A model generated the notes under the pieces. It was given only the letters and a program-made list of their open reading frames with translations. It had not been told where the DNA came from and made no database searches. From assembly GCA_964464925.1 (NCBI GenBank), contig CAYXLI010000006.1, positions 186,001 to 250,000 on the forward strand: a stretch of 64,000 nt of DNA, given 5' to 3'. Each line of letters begins with the position of its first letter. Positions within the stretch are counted from its first letter, which is position 1. The stretch comes from CAYXLI01 sp964464925 (GTDB lineage: Bacteria > Acidobacteriota > Terriglobia > Bryobacterales > Bryobacteraceae). The position numbers and the translations under genes are program-made. Of this stretch, positions 16,983 to 26,250 are shown in pieces.

Positions 16983-17420
16983 ACGGGCAGAATCGTCCGC
17001 TGAAACAGAAAACGCGGTACCAGGTGTCCCCTCAAAAATATATGCGGCAATGAGGTGTTGAATTTCTGGGCATTTCGGTTCTCGCCGTTCGCCGTCAACT
17101 CCGGTTCGCCCATGCCTGGCTGCAACGCGGCCGCTAGCCCTGTTACTCGCTTAAGTGCGTCCTGCTCACACTGACGCAGTCACTGCACATTCACAGGTGA
17201 GCAAAATAATTGGCAAGTCTCTTTATTTCAGTTAGTTGAACGGTCTGATCCATCCTTCTTACGGCTCCCCTATGTTCGTTTTCCGCCTCTTGCGTGCTAC
17301 TCCTCGGAATAGGTAAGCGGCTGCCGCTCACGGCGATGGAGAAACAAAATGGGGAGTTGCGCGGCGTCACACCAGCGTAGGAGGCTGTACATAAACTTGA
17401 TAGTGATGTACTCAGATTAC

Positions 17421-17449
17421 TTTACATTCTGCAACTAACTTGTTATCCT
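17421..17449 (+). promoter_or_regulatory. candidate sigma70 promoter of clpB
   Basis: TTTACA (5 of 6 to TTGACA) and TATCCT (4 of 6 to TATAAT) with an exact 17-nt spacer, ending 21 nt before the clpB ATG. No CIRCE or sigma32-type box was seen. The 5' leader would be very short (about 14 nt) but still holds GGAG at 17457. Confidence 0.45.
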
Positions 17450-17469
17450 GATCATCGGAGTTACTAGAT

Positions 17470-20091
17470 ATGGACTTCAACCGCCTCACTGAACGGGTTC
17501 AACAAGCCGTCCAAGCTGCTCAATCTAAAGCTGTTCGGTACGGCAACCAGCAAATCGACGTCGAACATCTGCTCGCCGCCCTACTCGAGCAGGAGAGCGG
17601 GCTCGCACTCTCCCTGTTTCTGAAGGCGGATCTCCCCGCTGAAGCGATTCACAGGCGCGTGATCCAGGAACTCGAAAAGCTGCCAAAGGTATCTTCCCCG
17701 ACCGGAGCGACTGACCAGATCTACATCACCGGGCGGCTGAATCAGTTATTTACTCGCGCCGAGGACGAAGCCAAGCGGTTGAAAGACGACTTCATTTCAG
17801 TGGAGCACCTGCTGCTGGCCATGACCGACGACTCCGGCGTTACGGGCAAGGTCCTGAAGGAATTCGGCGCTACGCGGGAGCGCCTGATGAAATCCCTGCA
17901 GGAGGTGCGGGGGAATCAGCGGGTCACAACCCAGAATCCCGAAGCTACTTACGAAGCCCTGGAGCGCTACGGGCGTGACCTGACCAAACTGGCCGGGCAA
18001 GGTAAGCTCGACCCGGTAATCGGCCGTGATGAAGAGATCCGGCGGGTGATCCAGGTGCTCTCGCGGCGCACGAAGAACAACCCGGTGCTGATCGGCGAAC
18101 CCGGCGTGGGCAAGACGGCGATTGTCGAGGGCCTGGCCTTACGGATAGTCAGGGGAGACGTACCGGAAGGTCTCAAGAACAAGAAAGTAGTGTCGCTTGA
18201 TATGGGCGCCCTCATTGCTGGAGCGAAGTTCCGCGGCGAATTTGAGGAACGTCTGAAGGCGGTCCTGAAGGAAGTGCAGTCGGCCGAGGGCGAGATCATC
18301 CTCTTCATCGACGAACTGCACACCGTGGTGGGCGCGGGCAAGGCCGAAGGCGCTATGGATGCCGGCAACCTGCTGAAGCCCATGCTTGCCCGAGGCGAAC
18401 TGCACTGCATTGGTGCAACCACGCTGGATGAATACCGCAAACACATTGAGAAGGATGCCGCCCTGGAGCGCCGTTTCCAAACCGTTTTTGTAGACCAGCC
18501 GTCAGTGGAGGACACCATCTCGATCCTGCGCGGTCTGCGCGAGCGTTATGAAGTTCACCACGGCGTGCGGATCAAGGATGCCGCCCTGGTGGCTGCGGCA
18601 GTGCTGTCGAATCGTTACATCACGGACCGTTTTCTGCCGGACAAGGCGATCGATCTTGTGGACGAAGCCGCGGCGAAACTCCGCACAGAAATCGATTCCA
18701 TGCCGGCGGAACTCGACGAACTCACCCGCCGCGCAATGCAGCTCGAAATCGAGCGAGAGGCGCTAAAGAAGGAAACTGACCAAGTCTCGAAGGAGCGCCT
18801 CGGCAAACTGGAAAAAGAGTTGGCCGACATCAAGCAAGAATCGTCCGCTCTACAGGCGCAGTGGCAGTCCGAAAAAGATGCAGTCCAGAAGCTGCGCGCG
18901 CTGCGCGAGCAGTTGGAGCAGATTAAGGTCGATATCGAGAAAGCAGAACGCAGCTACGACCTGAACCGCGCGGCCGAGCTGAAATACGGCAAGCTGCGCG
19001 AGATAGAGACCAAGCTGAAGGAAGAAGAAGCCCGCCTGGAGACCAAACAGGCCAAAGGGCGCCTCCTGAAGGAGGAGGTAGACGAAGAAGACATTGCGGA
19101 CGTGGTCAGCCGCTGGACCGGAGTGCCGGTTTCGAAACTCCTGGAAGGCGAGACGCAAAAGCTGCTTCACCTGGGAGACGAGTTACACAAACGGGTCATC
19201 GGCCAATCGGAAGCGGTGGACGCTGTTTCCGATGCGGTGCTGCGGGCACGTTCGGGATTAAAAGACCCCAACCGGCCGATCGGCAGCTTTATCTTCTTAG
19301 GCCCAACAGGCGTGGGTAAAACCGAACTGGCCCGTGCGCTCGCGCAGTTCCTTTTTGACGACGAGCGGGCCATGATCCGCATCGACATGTCGGAATACCA
19401 GGAGAAGCATACGGTGTCGCGCCTCGTTGGCGCGCCTCCCGGATACGTCGGCTTTGAAGAAGGCGGCCAGTTGACGGAAGCGGTGCGCCGCAGGCCCTAC
19501 TCGGTCATTCTCTTTGATGAGATCGAAAAAGCTCACCAGGATGTCTTCAACATCATGTTGCAGATCCTGGACGACGGCCGGCTGACGGATGGCCAGGGAC
19601 GGACGGTGGATTTCAAAAACGCCATCGTGATTATGACGAGCAATATCGGCAGCCATCGGATCCTGGAATACCGGGGGGCATACGAAGGTTATGAGTATAC
19701 GCGGATGAAAGATGCAGTCCTCGAAGAACTGCGCCATCACTTCCGCCCCGAGTTCCTGAACCGTGTGGATGAAATCATCGTTTTCCACGCGCTCACCGAA
19801 GAACATCTGAAAGAGATCGTCGAGATCCAGCTCGCCGGACTCCGCAGACGCCTGACCGACCGGCATATCGGCCTCGAGTTGACAGACTCGGCCCGCGAAC
19901 ACCTTGTGCGCACCGGCTATGACCCGACTTACGGTGCGCGTCCGCTAAAGCGCGCAATTCAGAAGGAGATCGAAAACCCGCTCGCGAGGAAGATGCTCTC
20001 GGGCGAGGTGAAGGACAACCAGACAGTCGTGGTCGATTTCCGCACTGGAGAACTGGTCTTTGAAGCAGTTCCATCTGCTGTCTCTGTGTAA
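17470..20091 (+). CDS. clpB: ATP-dependent disaggregase ClpB
   Basis: 873 residues, full length. It pulls polypeptides out of aggregates together with DnaK. The double Clp-N domain is at about 1-150; NBD1 has Walker A GEPGVGKT (about residue 213) and Walker B ILFIDELHTVVGAG; a long charged coiled-coil middle domain (about 415-530), diagnostic of ClpB rather than ClpA/ClpC, follows; NBD2 has GPTGVGKTE and VILFDEIEKAH. No IGF/IGL ClpP-binding loop was noticed. Shine-Dalgarno GGAG lies 9 nt before the ATG. lon follows after 70 nt on the same strand, giving a proteostasis pair. Confidence 0.98.
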   Translation: MDFNRLTERVQQAVQAAQSKAVRYGNQQIDVEHLLAALLEQESGLALSLFLKADLPAEAIHRRVIQELEKLPKVSSPTGATDQIYITGRLNQLFTRAEDEAKRLKDDFISVEHLLLAMTDDSGVTGKVLKEFGATRERLMKSLQEVRGNQRVTTQNPEATYEALERYGRDLTKLAGQGKLDPVIGRDEEIRRVIQVLSRRTKNNPVLIGEPGVGKTAIVEGLALRIVRGDVPEGLKNKKVVSLDMGALIAGAKFRGEFEERLKAVLKEVQSAEGEIILFIDELHTVVGAGKAEGAMDAGNLLKPMLARGELHCIGATTLDEYRKHIEKDAALERRFQTVFVDQPSVEDTISILRGLRERYEVHHGVRIKDAALVAAAVLSNRYITDRFLPDKAIDLVDEAAAKLRTEIDSMPAELDELTRRAMQLEIEREALKKETDQVSKERLGKLEKELADIKQESSALQAQWQSEKDAVQKLRALREQLEQIKVDIEKAERSYDLNRAAELKYGKLREIETKLKEEEARLETKQAKGRLLKEEVDEEDIADVVSRWTGVPVSKLLEGETQKLLHLGDELHKRVIGQSEAVDAVSDAVLRARSGLKDPNRPIGSFIFLGPTGVGKTELARALAQFLFDDERAMIRIDMSEYQEKHTVSRLVGAPPGYVGFEEGGQLTEAVRRRPYSVILFDEIEKAHQDVFNIMLQILDDGRLTDGQGRTVDFKNAIVIMTSNIGSHRILEYRGAYEGYEYTRMKDAVLEELRHHFRPEFLNRVDEIIVFHALTEEHLKEIVEIQLAGLRRRLTDRHIGLELTDSAREHLVRTGYDPTYGARPLKRAIQKEIENPLARKMLSGEVKDNQTVVVDFRTGELVFEAVPSAVSV

Positions 20092-20161
20092 ACGTTCGTA
20101 ACGACGGGGCAGAACTAGAGACCAAATTGAGTGTCCTGTCATCAAACTACCTGAGGATTCA

Positions 20162-22504
20162 ATGAGCGAACAACTTGTCAAAGTCTTACCGGCCCTGCCG
20201 CTGAAGAATACGGTCCTCTTCCCCGGCCTGCTCATCCCGTTGTCGGTCGGGCGTCAGACATCGGTCGCAGCAGTGGAAGCGGCGATGGCGACGGAAGACA
20301 AAGAAATCGTCCTCGTGGCGCAGAAAGACCCCTCGGTCGAATCGCCGCAGCAGAACGATCTATATACAATTGGCACCAAAGCCATCATCAAAAAGACCTC
20401 GCGCACTGAGGCCATGATGGAAGTGTTGGTCGTAGGCACTGAGCGCGTGATCGTGCTAAAGGTCGAAACGAATGGATACATGAAGGCCCGCGTGCTTCCC
20501 TCTCCGCTTCCCGAGGATTCCGGAGCGGAAGTCGAGGCGTTGCACGCCGCATTGGTAGATCTTGCTCAGCGGGCCATCGAGCTATCGCAGTTCCAGGCCT
20601 CCCCCGAGATCCGGGGTCTGCTTGCCGCGAACGACGATCCGCTCCGCCTGGTGTTCCTGCTGGCATCCATCCTGAGCCTCGATCTTCAGAAGGAGCAGAG
20701 CCTTCTGGAAGCGCCCACTCGCGTGGACGCACTGCGGCTGATGCACTCCTATCTATCGCACGAAGTGCAGGTATTGGAACTGAAGAGCAAGATTGCCAGC
20801 ACGGCCCGTAGTGAGATGTCGAAGGAGCAGCGCGAGTACTTGCTCCGCCAGCAGATGCGCGCCATTCAGCAGGAGCTTGGCGAAAAGAACACGGAGCAGG
20901 CCGAAGTGGAGGTGCTGCGCGAGCAGGTGGAGAAGGCCGATCTGCCCGAAGAAGTGCGCAAGGAAGTGGAGCGCGAACTCGGCCGGCTGGAGAAAATCCC
21001 GTCGCAATCGCCCGAGCACAACGTGCTCCGCAGCTATATAGAACTCGTCCTGGAACTTCCGTGGAACAAGGCGACGGAAGATCAGCTGGACATTGCCCAC
21101 GCGCGCAAGGTTCTCGATGAGGATCACTTCGCGTTGAAGGAGCCGAAGGAACGCATCCTGGAGCACCTGGGCGTATTGAAGATGAATCCGACGGCCAAAG
21201 CGCCGATCCTCTGCTTCGTTGGCCCTCCCGGCGTCGGCAAGACATCGCTGGGCCAGTCGATCGCACGAGCCCTGGGCCGCGTGTTCGAGCGTATGAGCCT
21301 GGGCGGCATGCATGATGAGGCGGAACTCCGCGGACACCGGCGCACCTACATCGGTGCGATGCCGGGCCGCGTGATTCAAGCCTTCCGCCGGGCCAAGGCG
21401 AACAATCCTGTCCTGATGCTGGACGAGGTGGATAAGCTCGGCCGCGACTACCGTGGGGATCCCGCGGCGGCGCTGCTCGAGATCCTGGATCCGGCGCAGA
21501 ACAAGACGTTCCGCGACAATTATCTCGATCTGCCGTTCGACCTTTCGAAGACGCTGTTCGTGACCACAGCCAACACTCTGGACACGATTCCACGTCCGCT
21601 GCTCGACCGTATGGAGATCATCCGCATCGGTGGATACAGCGAAGAAGAGAAGATGCAGATCGCGCGGAAATACCTGATCCCGCGCCAGCTCAAGGAAGCC
21701 GGTTTGACCGCCGAACAGGTAGTCCTGCCGGATGAGACACTCCGCAAAGTGATCTCCGGTTACACCCGCGAAGCCGGCCTGCGCCGTTTGGAACGGGCTA
21801 TCGGCAAGCTGACACGCCGCGTTGCGTTGAAGTTCGCCGAAGGCAATACGGATCCGGTCACGATTCAACCGGATGACCTGGTGGAACTGCTCGGTCCCGA
21901 GATCTTCACGCAGGACGAAATGCGTAAGAGTCTTCCGGCCGGCGTGGCCACCGGATTGGCCTGGACCGAAACGGGCGGTGATGTCCTCTACATCGAGGCG
22001 ACACTGCTTCCGGACGGGAAGGGTCTCACGATTACCGGCCAGCTGGGCGAGGTGATGCAGGAATCGGCGAAAGCAGCACAGAGCTATGTATGGTCGCATG
22101 CCGGTGAGCTCGGCATCGATCCGAAGCGGTTCAAGGATAACGGAGTGCACGTCCACGTGCCCGCGGGCGCCATCCCAAAGGATGGTCCATCAGCAGGTAT
22201 CACGATGGCCGTCGCCCTGACCTCGGTGTACAGCGGGTTGCCCGCCCGTTCGGACACGGCAATGACCGGTGAGATGACCCTTACCGGCCTCGTGTTGCCG
22301 ATCGGCGGTGTGAAGGAGAAAGTGCTTGCGGCCCGCCGCGCCGGCATCCGCCGGGTAGTCTTGCCGAAGGCGAATCAGAAGGACCTTCGGGATCTGCCTG
22401 AGGAAGTTCGGAAGGAGATGGATTTCTTCTTCGCGGAGCGTATCGAGCAGGTGCTTGAGCAACTGATTCCGTCGTTGGCGCCCAGGCTTGCGCTGACTGC
22501 ATAA
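20162..22504 (+). CDS. lon: ATP-dependent protease Lon (LonA)
   Basis: 780 residues. The N-terminal substrate-binding domain (LPLKNTVLFPGLLIPLSVGR near the start) leads through a coiled coil to an AAA module with GPPGVGKTSLGQ and LMLDEVDKLG. The C-terminal protease domain carries the Ser-Lys dyad: Ser in PKDGPSAGITMA and Lys in GGVKEKVLAARR. It degrades misfolded and regulatory proteins in the cytoplasm. It lies 70 nt downstream of clpB with its own Shine-Dalgarno (GAGGA). Co-transcription with clpB is likely because no terminator is visible between them. Confidence 0.98.
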   Translation: MSEQLVKVLPALPLKNTVLFPGLLIPLSVGRQTSVAAVEAAMATEDKEIVLVAQKDPSVESPQQNDLYTIGTKAIIKKTSRTEAMMEVLVVGTERVIVLKVETNGYMKARVLPSPLPEDSGAEVEALHAALVDLAQRAIELSQFQASPEIRGLLAANDDPLRLVFLLASILSLDLQKEQSLLEAPTRVDALRLMHSYLSHEVQVLELKSKIASTARSEMSKEQREYLLRQQMRAIQQELGEKNTEQAEVEVLREQVEKADLPEEVRKEVERELGRLEKIPSQSPEHNVLRSYIELVLELPWNKATEDQLDIAHARKVLDEDHFALKEPKERILEHLGVLKMNPTAKAPILCFVGPPGVGKTSLGQSIARALGRVFERMSLGGMHDEAELRGHRRTYIGAMPGRVIQAFRRAKANNPVLMLDEVDKLGRDYRGDPAAALLEILDPAQNKTFRDNYLDLPFDLSKTLFVTTANTLDTIPRPLLDRMEIIRIGGYSEEEKMQIARKYLIPRQLKEAGLTAEQVVLPDETLRKVISGYTREAGLRRLERAIGKLTRRVALKFAEGNTDPVTIQPDDLVELLGPEIFTQDEMRKSLPAGVATGLAWTETGGDVLYIEATLLPDGKGLTITGQLGEVMQESAKAAQSYVWSHAGELGIDPKRFKDNGVHVHVPAGAIPKDGPSAGITMAVALTSVYSGLPARSDTAMTGEMTLTGLVLPIGGVKEKVLAARRAGIRRVVLPKANQKDLRDLPEEVRKEMDFFFAERIEQVLEQLIPSLAPRLALTA

Positions 22505-22521
22505 AGTCCAAGCAGTACTTA

Positions 22522-22560
22522 AAAAGGCCGCCGGGCAAAAGCTCAGGCGGCCTTTTCTTT
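22522..22560 (+). terminator. bidirectional terminator between lon and the SelA-like gene
   Basis: Stem AAAAGGCCGCC / GGCGGCCTTTT with a 13-nt loop, followed by CTTTTG on the plus strand and preceded by an A-tract that gives U residues on the minus strand. It closes both the lon unit and the convergent minus-strand operon ending at 22566. Confidence 0.9.
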
Positions 22561-22565
22561 TGTCT

Positions 22566-23750
22566 TTATCCCTTCAGAACCTCAGCCAGGCGGCGCGCTA
22601 CGATCTCCGCTTCGCCCGGTTGCAACATCCAGACTCCAATTTTCAAATCTTCCGTGGAGCCCGGCACCACTTCGATGGATGGCTCGCCTTCCCGCAGACT
22701 TTTCGCCGCTTGTGCATACGTCCGCCCAAGCTTCTGCTGATCCCACGTGACCCTCAGATGCGGAACATGGTTGGCAATCTCAGGAACATAGGTCTCAGTC
22801 TGCACAGTCTGAACTCCGGCGATTCGGTCCGCGATCTTCTTCACCCTGCGCTCGTACTCTTTCCAGTCCGCCGCATGATCCCGATTCAGAAACGTCTCGA
22901 CAGCTACCATCATGCCTAGGATCTCTTCCTTGTTGACCTTCATGCCGCGGCCGATTGCGTCGTTCGGAGACGAGTTCAGGCGCGCCGCCGCGATCAGGTC
23001 CTTGCGTCCCAAAAGGAGGCCGGCACTTTGCGGTCCTCGAATTCCCTTCCCTCCTGAGAACGTCACCAGGTCGAAGCCCATCGCTGTGTACTTCTTCAGA
23101 TTCCCGACGGGCGGTGTATCCGCAGCAGCATCATTGAATGTCGGCACGTTGTGCTTCTTCCCGAGGGCAACGAACTGGTCCGCTGTGATCTTGCCGAGCG
23201 GTTCATTCGCGTTGAAGAACAGCATCATGACGGTATTCGAATTGACCGCCCTGTCGACATCCTCGGGAGTCTCGACATCGACGAACTTGATGCCGCAGTT
23301 CCGTACGGCATGCTCATACCCGTAATGGTGCGCCTTCTGGATCAGGACTTCGGATTTCATTCCGGTCGTGTCTGGAAGCCGCCGTATGAACTCATGATTG
23401 GAGCCGGTCATACAGGCGGCAGTGCCGACCGTCAAGGCTCCAGCGGCACCCGATGTCACCATTGCCGCTTCGCATCCGAGCAATTCGGCGATGCGGTTGC
23501 CTGCCGCGTCGTGCATGTCATTGAGCCGCACAAATGTCTTTGACGCATACTCAATTGCCTGCACGACTGCCGGATCCATCAGTGACGCGGTCAGAGTTGT
23601 ATAAGTACCCGCGGCATTTATGAACGGCTTGACGCCCAGTTCCTTAAAGTAGTCACGCTTTGCGATAGCAGCAGCGGCGGCGGCAGGACGAAGACCGCTT
23701 ATGAAAGGAAGGCTGGCAGCATAGTTCAGGAATCGGCGACGGGCGAACAT
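22566..23750 (-). CDS. exported PLP-dependent enzyme, SelA/DgaE-like
   Basis: 394 residues. The start MFARRRFLNYAASLPF is a twin-arginine-like or Sec signal followed by an alanine-rich cleavage region. The rest is a fold-type I PLP enzyme of the selenocysteine synthase/DgaE-like group, with INAAGTYTTLT, a glycine-rich TSGAAGALTVGTAA cofactor loop, NDAAAD aspartate and the Schiff-base Lys in FSGGKGIRGPQSAG. PLP enzymes are seldom exported; with an RR motif a folded, cofactor-loaded Tat substrate is plausible. The reaction is unknown. It is the last gene of the MoxR/VWA operon, 19 nt after the previous gene. Confidence 0.8.
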   Translation of the reverse strand: MFARRRFLNYAASLPFISGLRPAAAAAAIAKRDYFKELGVKPFINAAGTYTTLTASLMDPAVVQAIEYASKTFVRLNDMHDAAGNRIAELLGCEAAMVTSGAAGALTVGTAACMTGSNHEFIRRLPDTTGMKSEVLIQKAHHYGYEHAVRNCGIKFVDVETPEDVDRAVNSNTVMMLFFNANEPLGKITADQFVALGKKHNVPTFNDAAADTPPVGNLKKYTAMGFDLVTFSGGKGIRGPQSAGLLLGRKDLIAAARLNSSPNDAIGRGMKVNKEEILGMMVAVETFLNRDHAADWKEYERRVKKIADRIAGVQTVQTETYVPEIANHVPHLRVTWDQQKLGRTYAQAAKSLREGEPSIEVVPGSTEDLKIGVWMLQPGEAEIVARRLAEVLKG

Positions 23751-23769
23751 GCAGCCAGCATAGCGTGTT

Positions 23770-26250
23770 TCAGGCGCGGCCGAAGAACTCGAGGATGCCC
23801 CGCCATTTCCGCAGGATCAGTTCTGCGAGGTTCAATAGGATCGCGGCCCCTAGCAGCCCAGGCCATAGCTGCAGGCTTGTATACAGCCGCTTGTTGCCCG
23901 AATCGAATACCTGATCAGGCGAAGGATCGAACCGGCCGCCCGTGAACGAAGCGACCTGGCGCAGCAAGGGCTCATTCGAACCATACTGCGTCAACTCTTC
24001 CTCCTCGCGGTAGATGCCGGTTTCAGGGAAGATTCTCGATTCTTCCAGCGGACGAATCCGGAACAGTCCCTGCCGGCTGCCGATAGCCACTTCGCCCCGG
24101 TAAGCTCCTTCGGCCACCTTCTTCACCACTACAGGCTTCTGAAATCCGTTTGGACCGAAGATGAAAATATCCGGCACCTTCACCGGATCCTTCACTTGGC
24201 TGGCAAGACGGTAATTCACCACGAGCTTCCCATTCGCGTTGTCGTACTCGATGGCGGCTTCGCCGGCCTGGGAGCGGGGCAGCAGGTCGCGCGTGAGGTT
24301 CACCCAGAACTTGTCGAATCCGTTCCATGCGATCCATTTGTCCGCCCAACGGCTCTTGGCATCCGAGGCAAACACCGCCGAACGCCCCAGCCCGAACTGC
24401 CAAACAGAGAGTAGAGGATCCTTCTTGTCAACCGACAGGATTGTGTCGGCAGTCGGCTTGGCTATGAACTTGACATAACCGCGCAGAGCCGGCGCCGATG
24501 CCATATCGATTCCGTTCAGGATGTCCGATTGCTTCACCACAGCCGGCACAATGGAGTGCTCCACGGCCGTCGATCCCGTGTGCTCCATCACGTCCTTCAG
24601 GAGGATCTGCTCAAGCCCCGAAGGATCGACGAGGAAATACGCTTTCCCCTTCGCATTCGCCGCTATCTTTTCCAGATAGGCACGATTCACATCCTGGCCC
24701 AAGCCTACAGTCGAGATGGTCACTTTCGAATTGGCCGCTTCGCGCGACAGCGACATGCTGTCACCCTCTTCCGAAATACCGTCCGTGAGGAGCACGATGT
24801 GCTTGTAAGTTGCCGTATGCGGAGAAATCTTCCGGAACGCCTCGGCAAGCGCGGGGGCGATTTGCGTGCCGCCATCCGGCGTGATGCCTGCCACCAGCCG
24901 TTTGATCAGAGCGCGGTCCTCGGCCTTACGAATGGGCACTGCCCACTGGAATGAGTTATCGAAAATGAGAACTCCGACAGAGTCGATAGGCCGCAAGTTC
25001 TCGATCACGCCGATGGCAGCGAGACGGGCGAGTTCCATCTTGCGCCCTTCCATCGAAGATGACTTGTCTACAATCAGCACGACGCACGTGCCTTCCGGCG
25101 ACCGTGGAGGAGCCAACTTCGCCGGCAGCGCGCGATCGAGCGCGTCCTCTACCTTCTTGTTCTCCATGTAGACGTTCTTCTCGCCACCGATGACAAGAAG
25201 GCCGCCGCCTTCCTTGACGTACTTCTCCAGGTCGTCTTTCCGTTTGGCGGAAAGCGCTTCAAGATCCCAATTATTGAAGATGACCAGTTGGTAATCGCCG
25301 AGAACCGCATTGCCGGCGTCGGCCGCCCGCTGCACATCGAAACGCGCCGCATTCAGCGTTTCCAGGAAGTTCGATTCGGTACCTGCCGGATCGGCCGAGA
25401 TGTACAGCACACGGGGTTTCCGGAGTGTGATCGCCTGTTCAAACCGGACATCGCCCAGCCCTTCGGCGCGCAGCACACCGGAGATGTCCACGGCCCCGGC
25501 GACATTCAGGTTCGCATGCACCCGGAACTGGTTGCTCCCGGGCTCGAGTTGGATGGGGCTCGTTCCCAGCGTTTTGCCCTCCGCCGTCAATTCCACTTCC
25601 GCGGGCGTCTTCTTCGGGGAGCTTACAACCAGATCGATCGGAAATCTTTCGCCCGTAAACGCACTCGCAGGCATGCTCACCGATTCCACATTCAGGTTGG
25701 GCTTCGGCCTGCCCGACAGAGCATAGGTGTCGATCGGGATGTGCAACTGCTGAGCAAGCCATGAGCCGCGCGCGATACTTCCCTGGTTCTCATTTCCGTC
25801 GGATATCAGAACGATGCGCGGAATCATATCGCCCGGCACTGTCGCTATCGCTTCCCGCACGGCGCCTTCAAGATCCGTTCCCCGCCCCGTCTCGCCCGAC
25901 GTGTTGCGAAGTTGCGCGAGTTCGCTCATCCCTAGCGGCCGCGACTGCCGAGCAAACGGGATCACCTTCGTCCAATGACGGCCGCGTGCGCTTTCTACGG
26001 CCGACGCGAACTTCGAGGCGCGAGCCAGGTCCGCCTGGGAGATGCTAGCGGACGTGTCCACCAGAACGGCGGCCGCTACCTTCGTCTCCGGCACCACGAG
26101 CCTCGGCTCGCTCAACGCCAGAACGATCGCGCAGAAGCAGAGGGCCTTGAGTAGGAGTCCGACCCGGCTGGAAGTCCGCCGCCATTCGAAAGCGAGCCAG
26201 CCAAGCGGTAATGCAAGGAAGAGAAGGACCCAGGCGTGTGCGATGTTCAT
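23770..26250 (-). CDS. VWA-domain membrane protein with glutamine-amidotransferase-like region
   Basis: 826 residues. Two N-terminal transmembrane helices (about 5-17 and 33-46) are followed by an extracytoplasmic VWA-like region (LVDTSASISQADLA), a class I glutamine-amidotransferase-like fold (LVIFNNWDLEALSAKRKDDL and GGGLLVIGGE) and a second, canonical VWA domain with MIDAS motif VDKSSSMEG near residue 400. A final hydrophobic helix (LWPGLLGAAILLNLAELIL) anchors the C-terminus. Such proteins accompany MoxR ATPases; exact function is unknown. The start overlaps the preceding gene by 4 nt, so translation is coupled. Confidence 0.85.
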   Translation of the reverse strand: MNIAHAWVLLFLALPLGWLAFEWRRTSSRVGLLLKALCFCAIVLALSEPRLVVPETKVAAAVLVDTSASISQADLARASKFASAVESARGRHWTKVIPFARQSRPLGMSELAQLRNTSGETGRGTDLEGAVREAIATVPGDMIPRIVLISDGNENQGSIARGSWLAQQLHIPIDTYALSGRPKPNLNVESVSMPASAFTGERFPIDLVVSSPKKTPAEVELTAEGKTLGTSPIQLEPGSNQFRVHANLNVAGAVDISGVLRAEGLGDVRFEQAITLRKPRVLYISADPAGTESNFLETLNAARFDVQRAADAGNAVLGDYQLVIFNNWDLEALSAKRKDDLEKYVKEGGGLLVIGGEKNVYMENKKVEDALDRALPAKLAPPRSPEGTCVVLIVDKSSSMEGRKMELARLAAIGVIENLRPIDSVGVLIFDNSFQWAVPIRKAEDRALIKRLVAGITPDGGTQIAPALAEAFRKISPHTATYKHIVLLTDGISEEGDSMSLSREAANSKVTISTVGLGQDVNRAYLEKIAANAKGKAYFLVDPSGLEQILLKDVMEHTGSTAVEHSIVPAVVKQSDILNGIDMASAPALRGYVKFIAKPTADTILSVDKKDPLLSVWQFGLGRSAVFASDAKSRWADKWIAWNGFDKFWVNLTRDLLPRSQAGEAAIEYDNANGKLVVNYRLASQVKDPVKVPDIFIFGPNGFQKPVVVKKVAEGAYRGEVAIGSRQGLFRIRPLEESRIFPETGIYREEEELTQYGSNEPLLRQVASFTGGRFDPSPDQVFDSGNKRLYTSLQLWPGLLGAAILLNLAELILRKWRGILEFFGRA

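Noticed and set aside
22566..23750. True selenocysteine synthase SelA
   Set aside because: It has a signal peptide, and no selB, selD or tRNA-Sec is nearby; the fold is only SelA-like.
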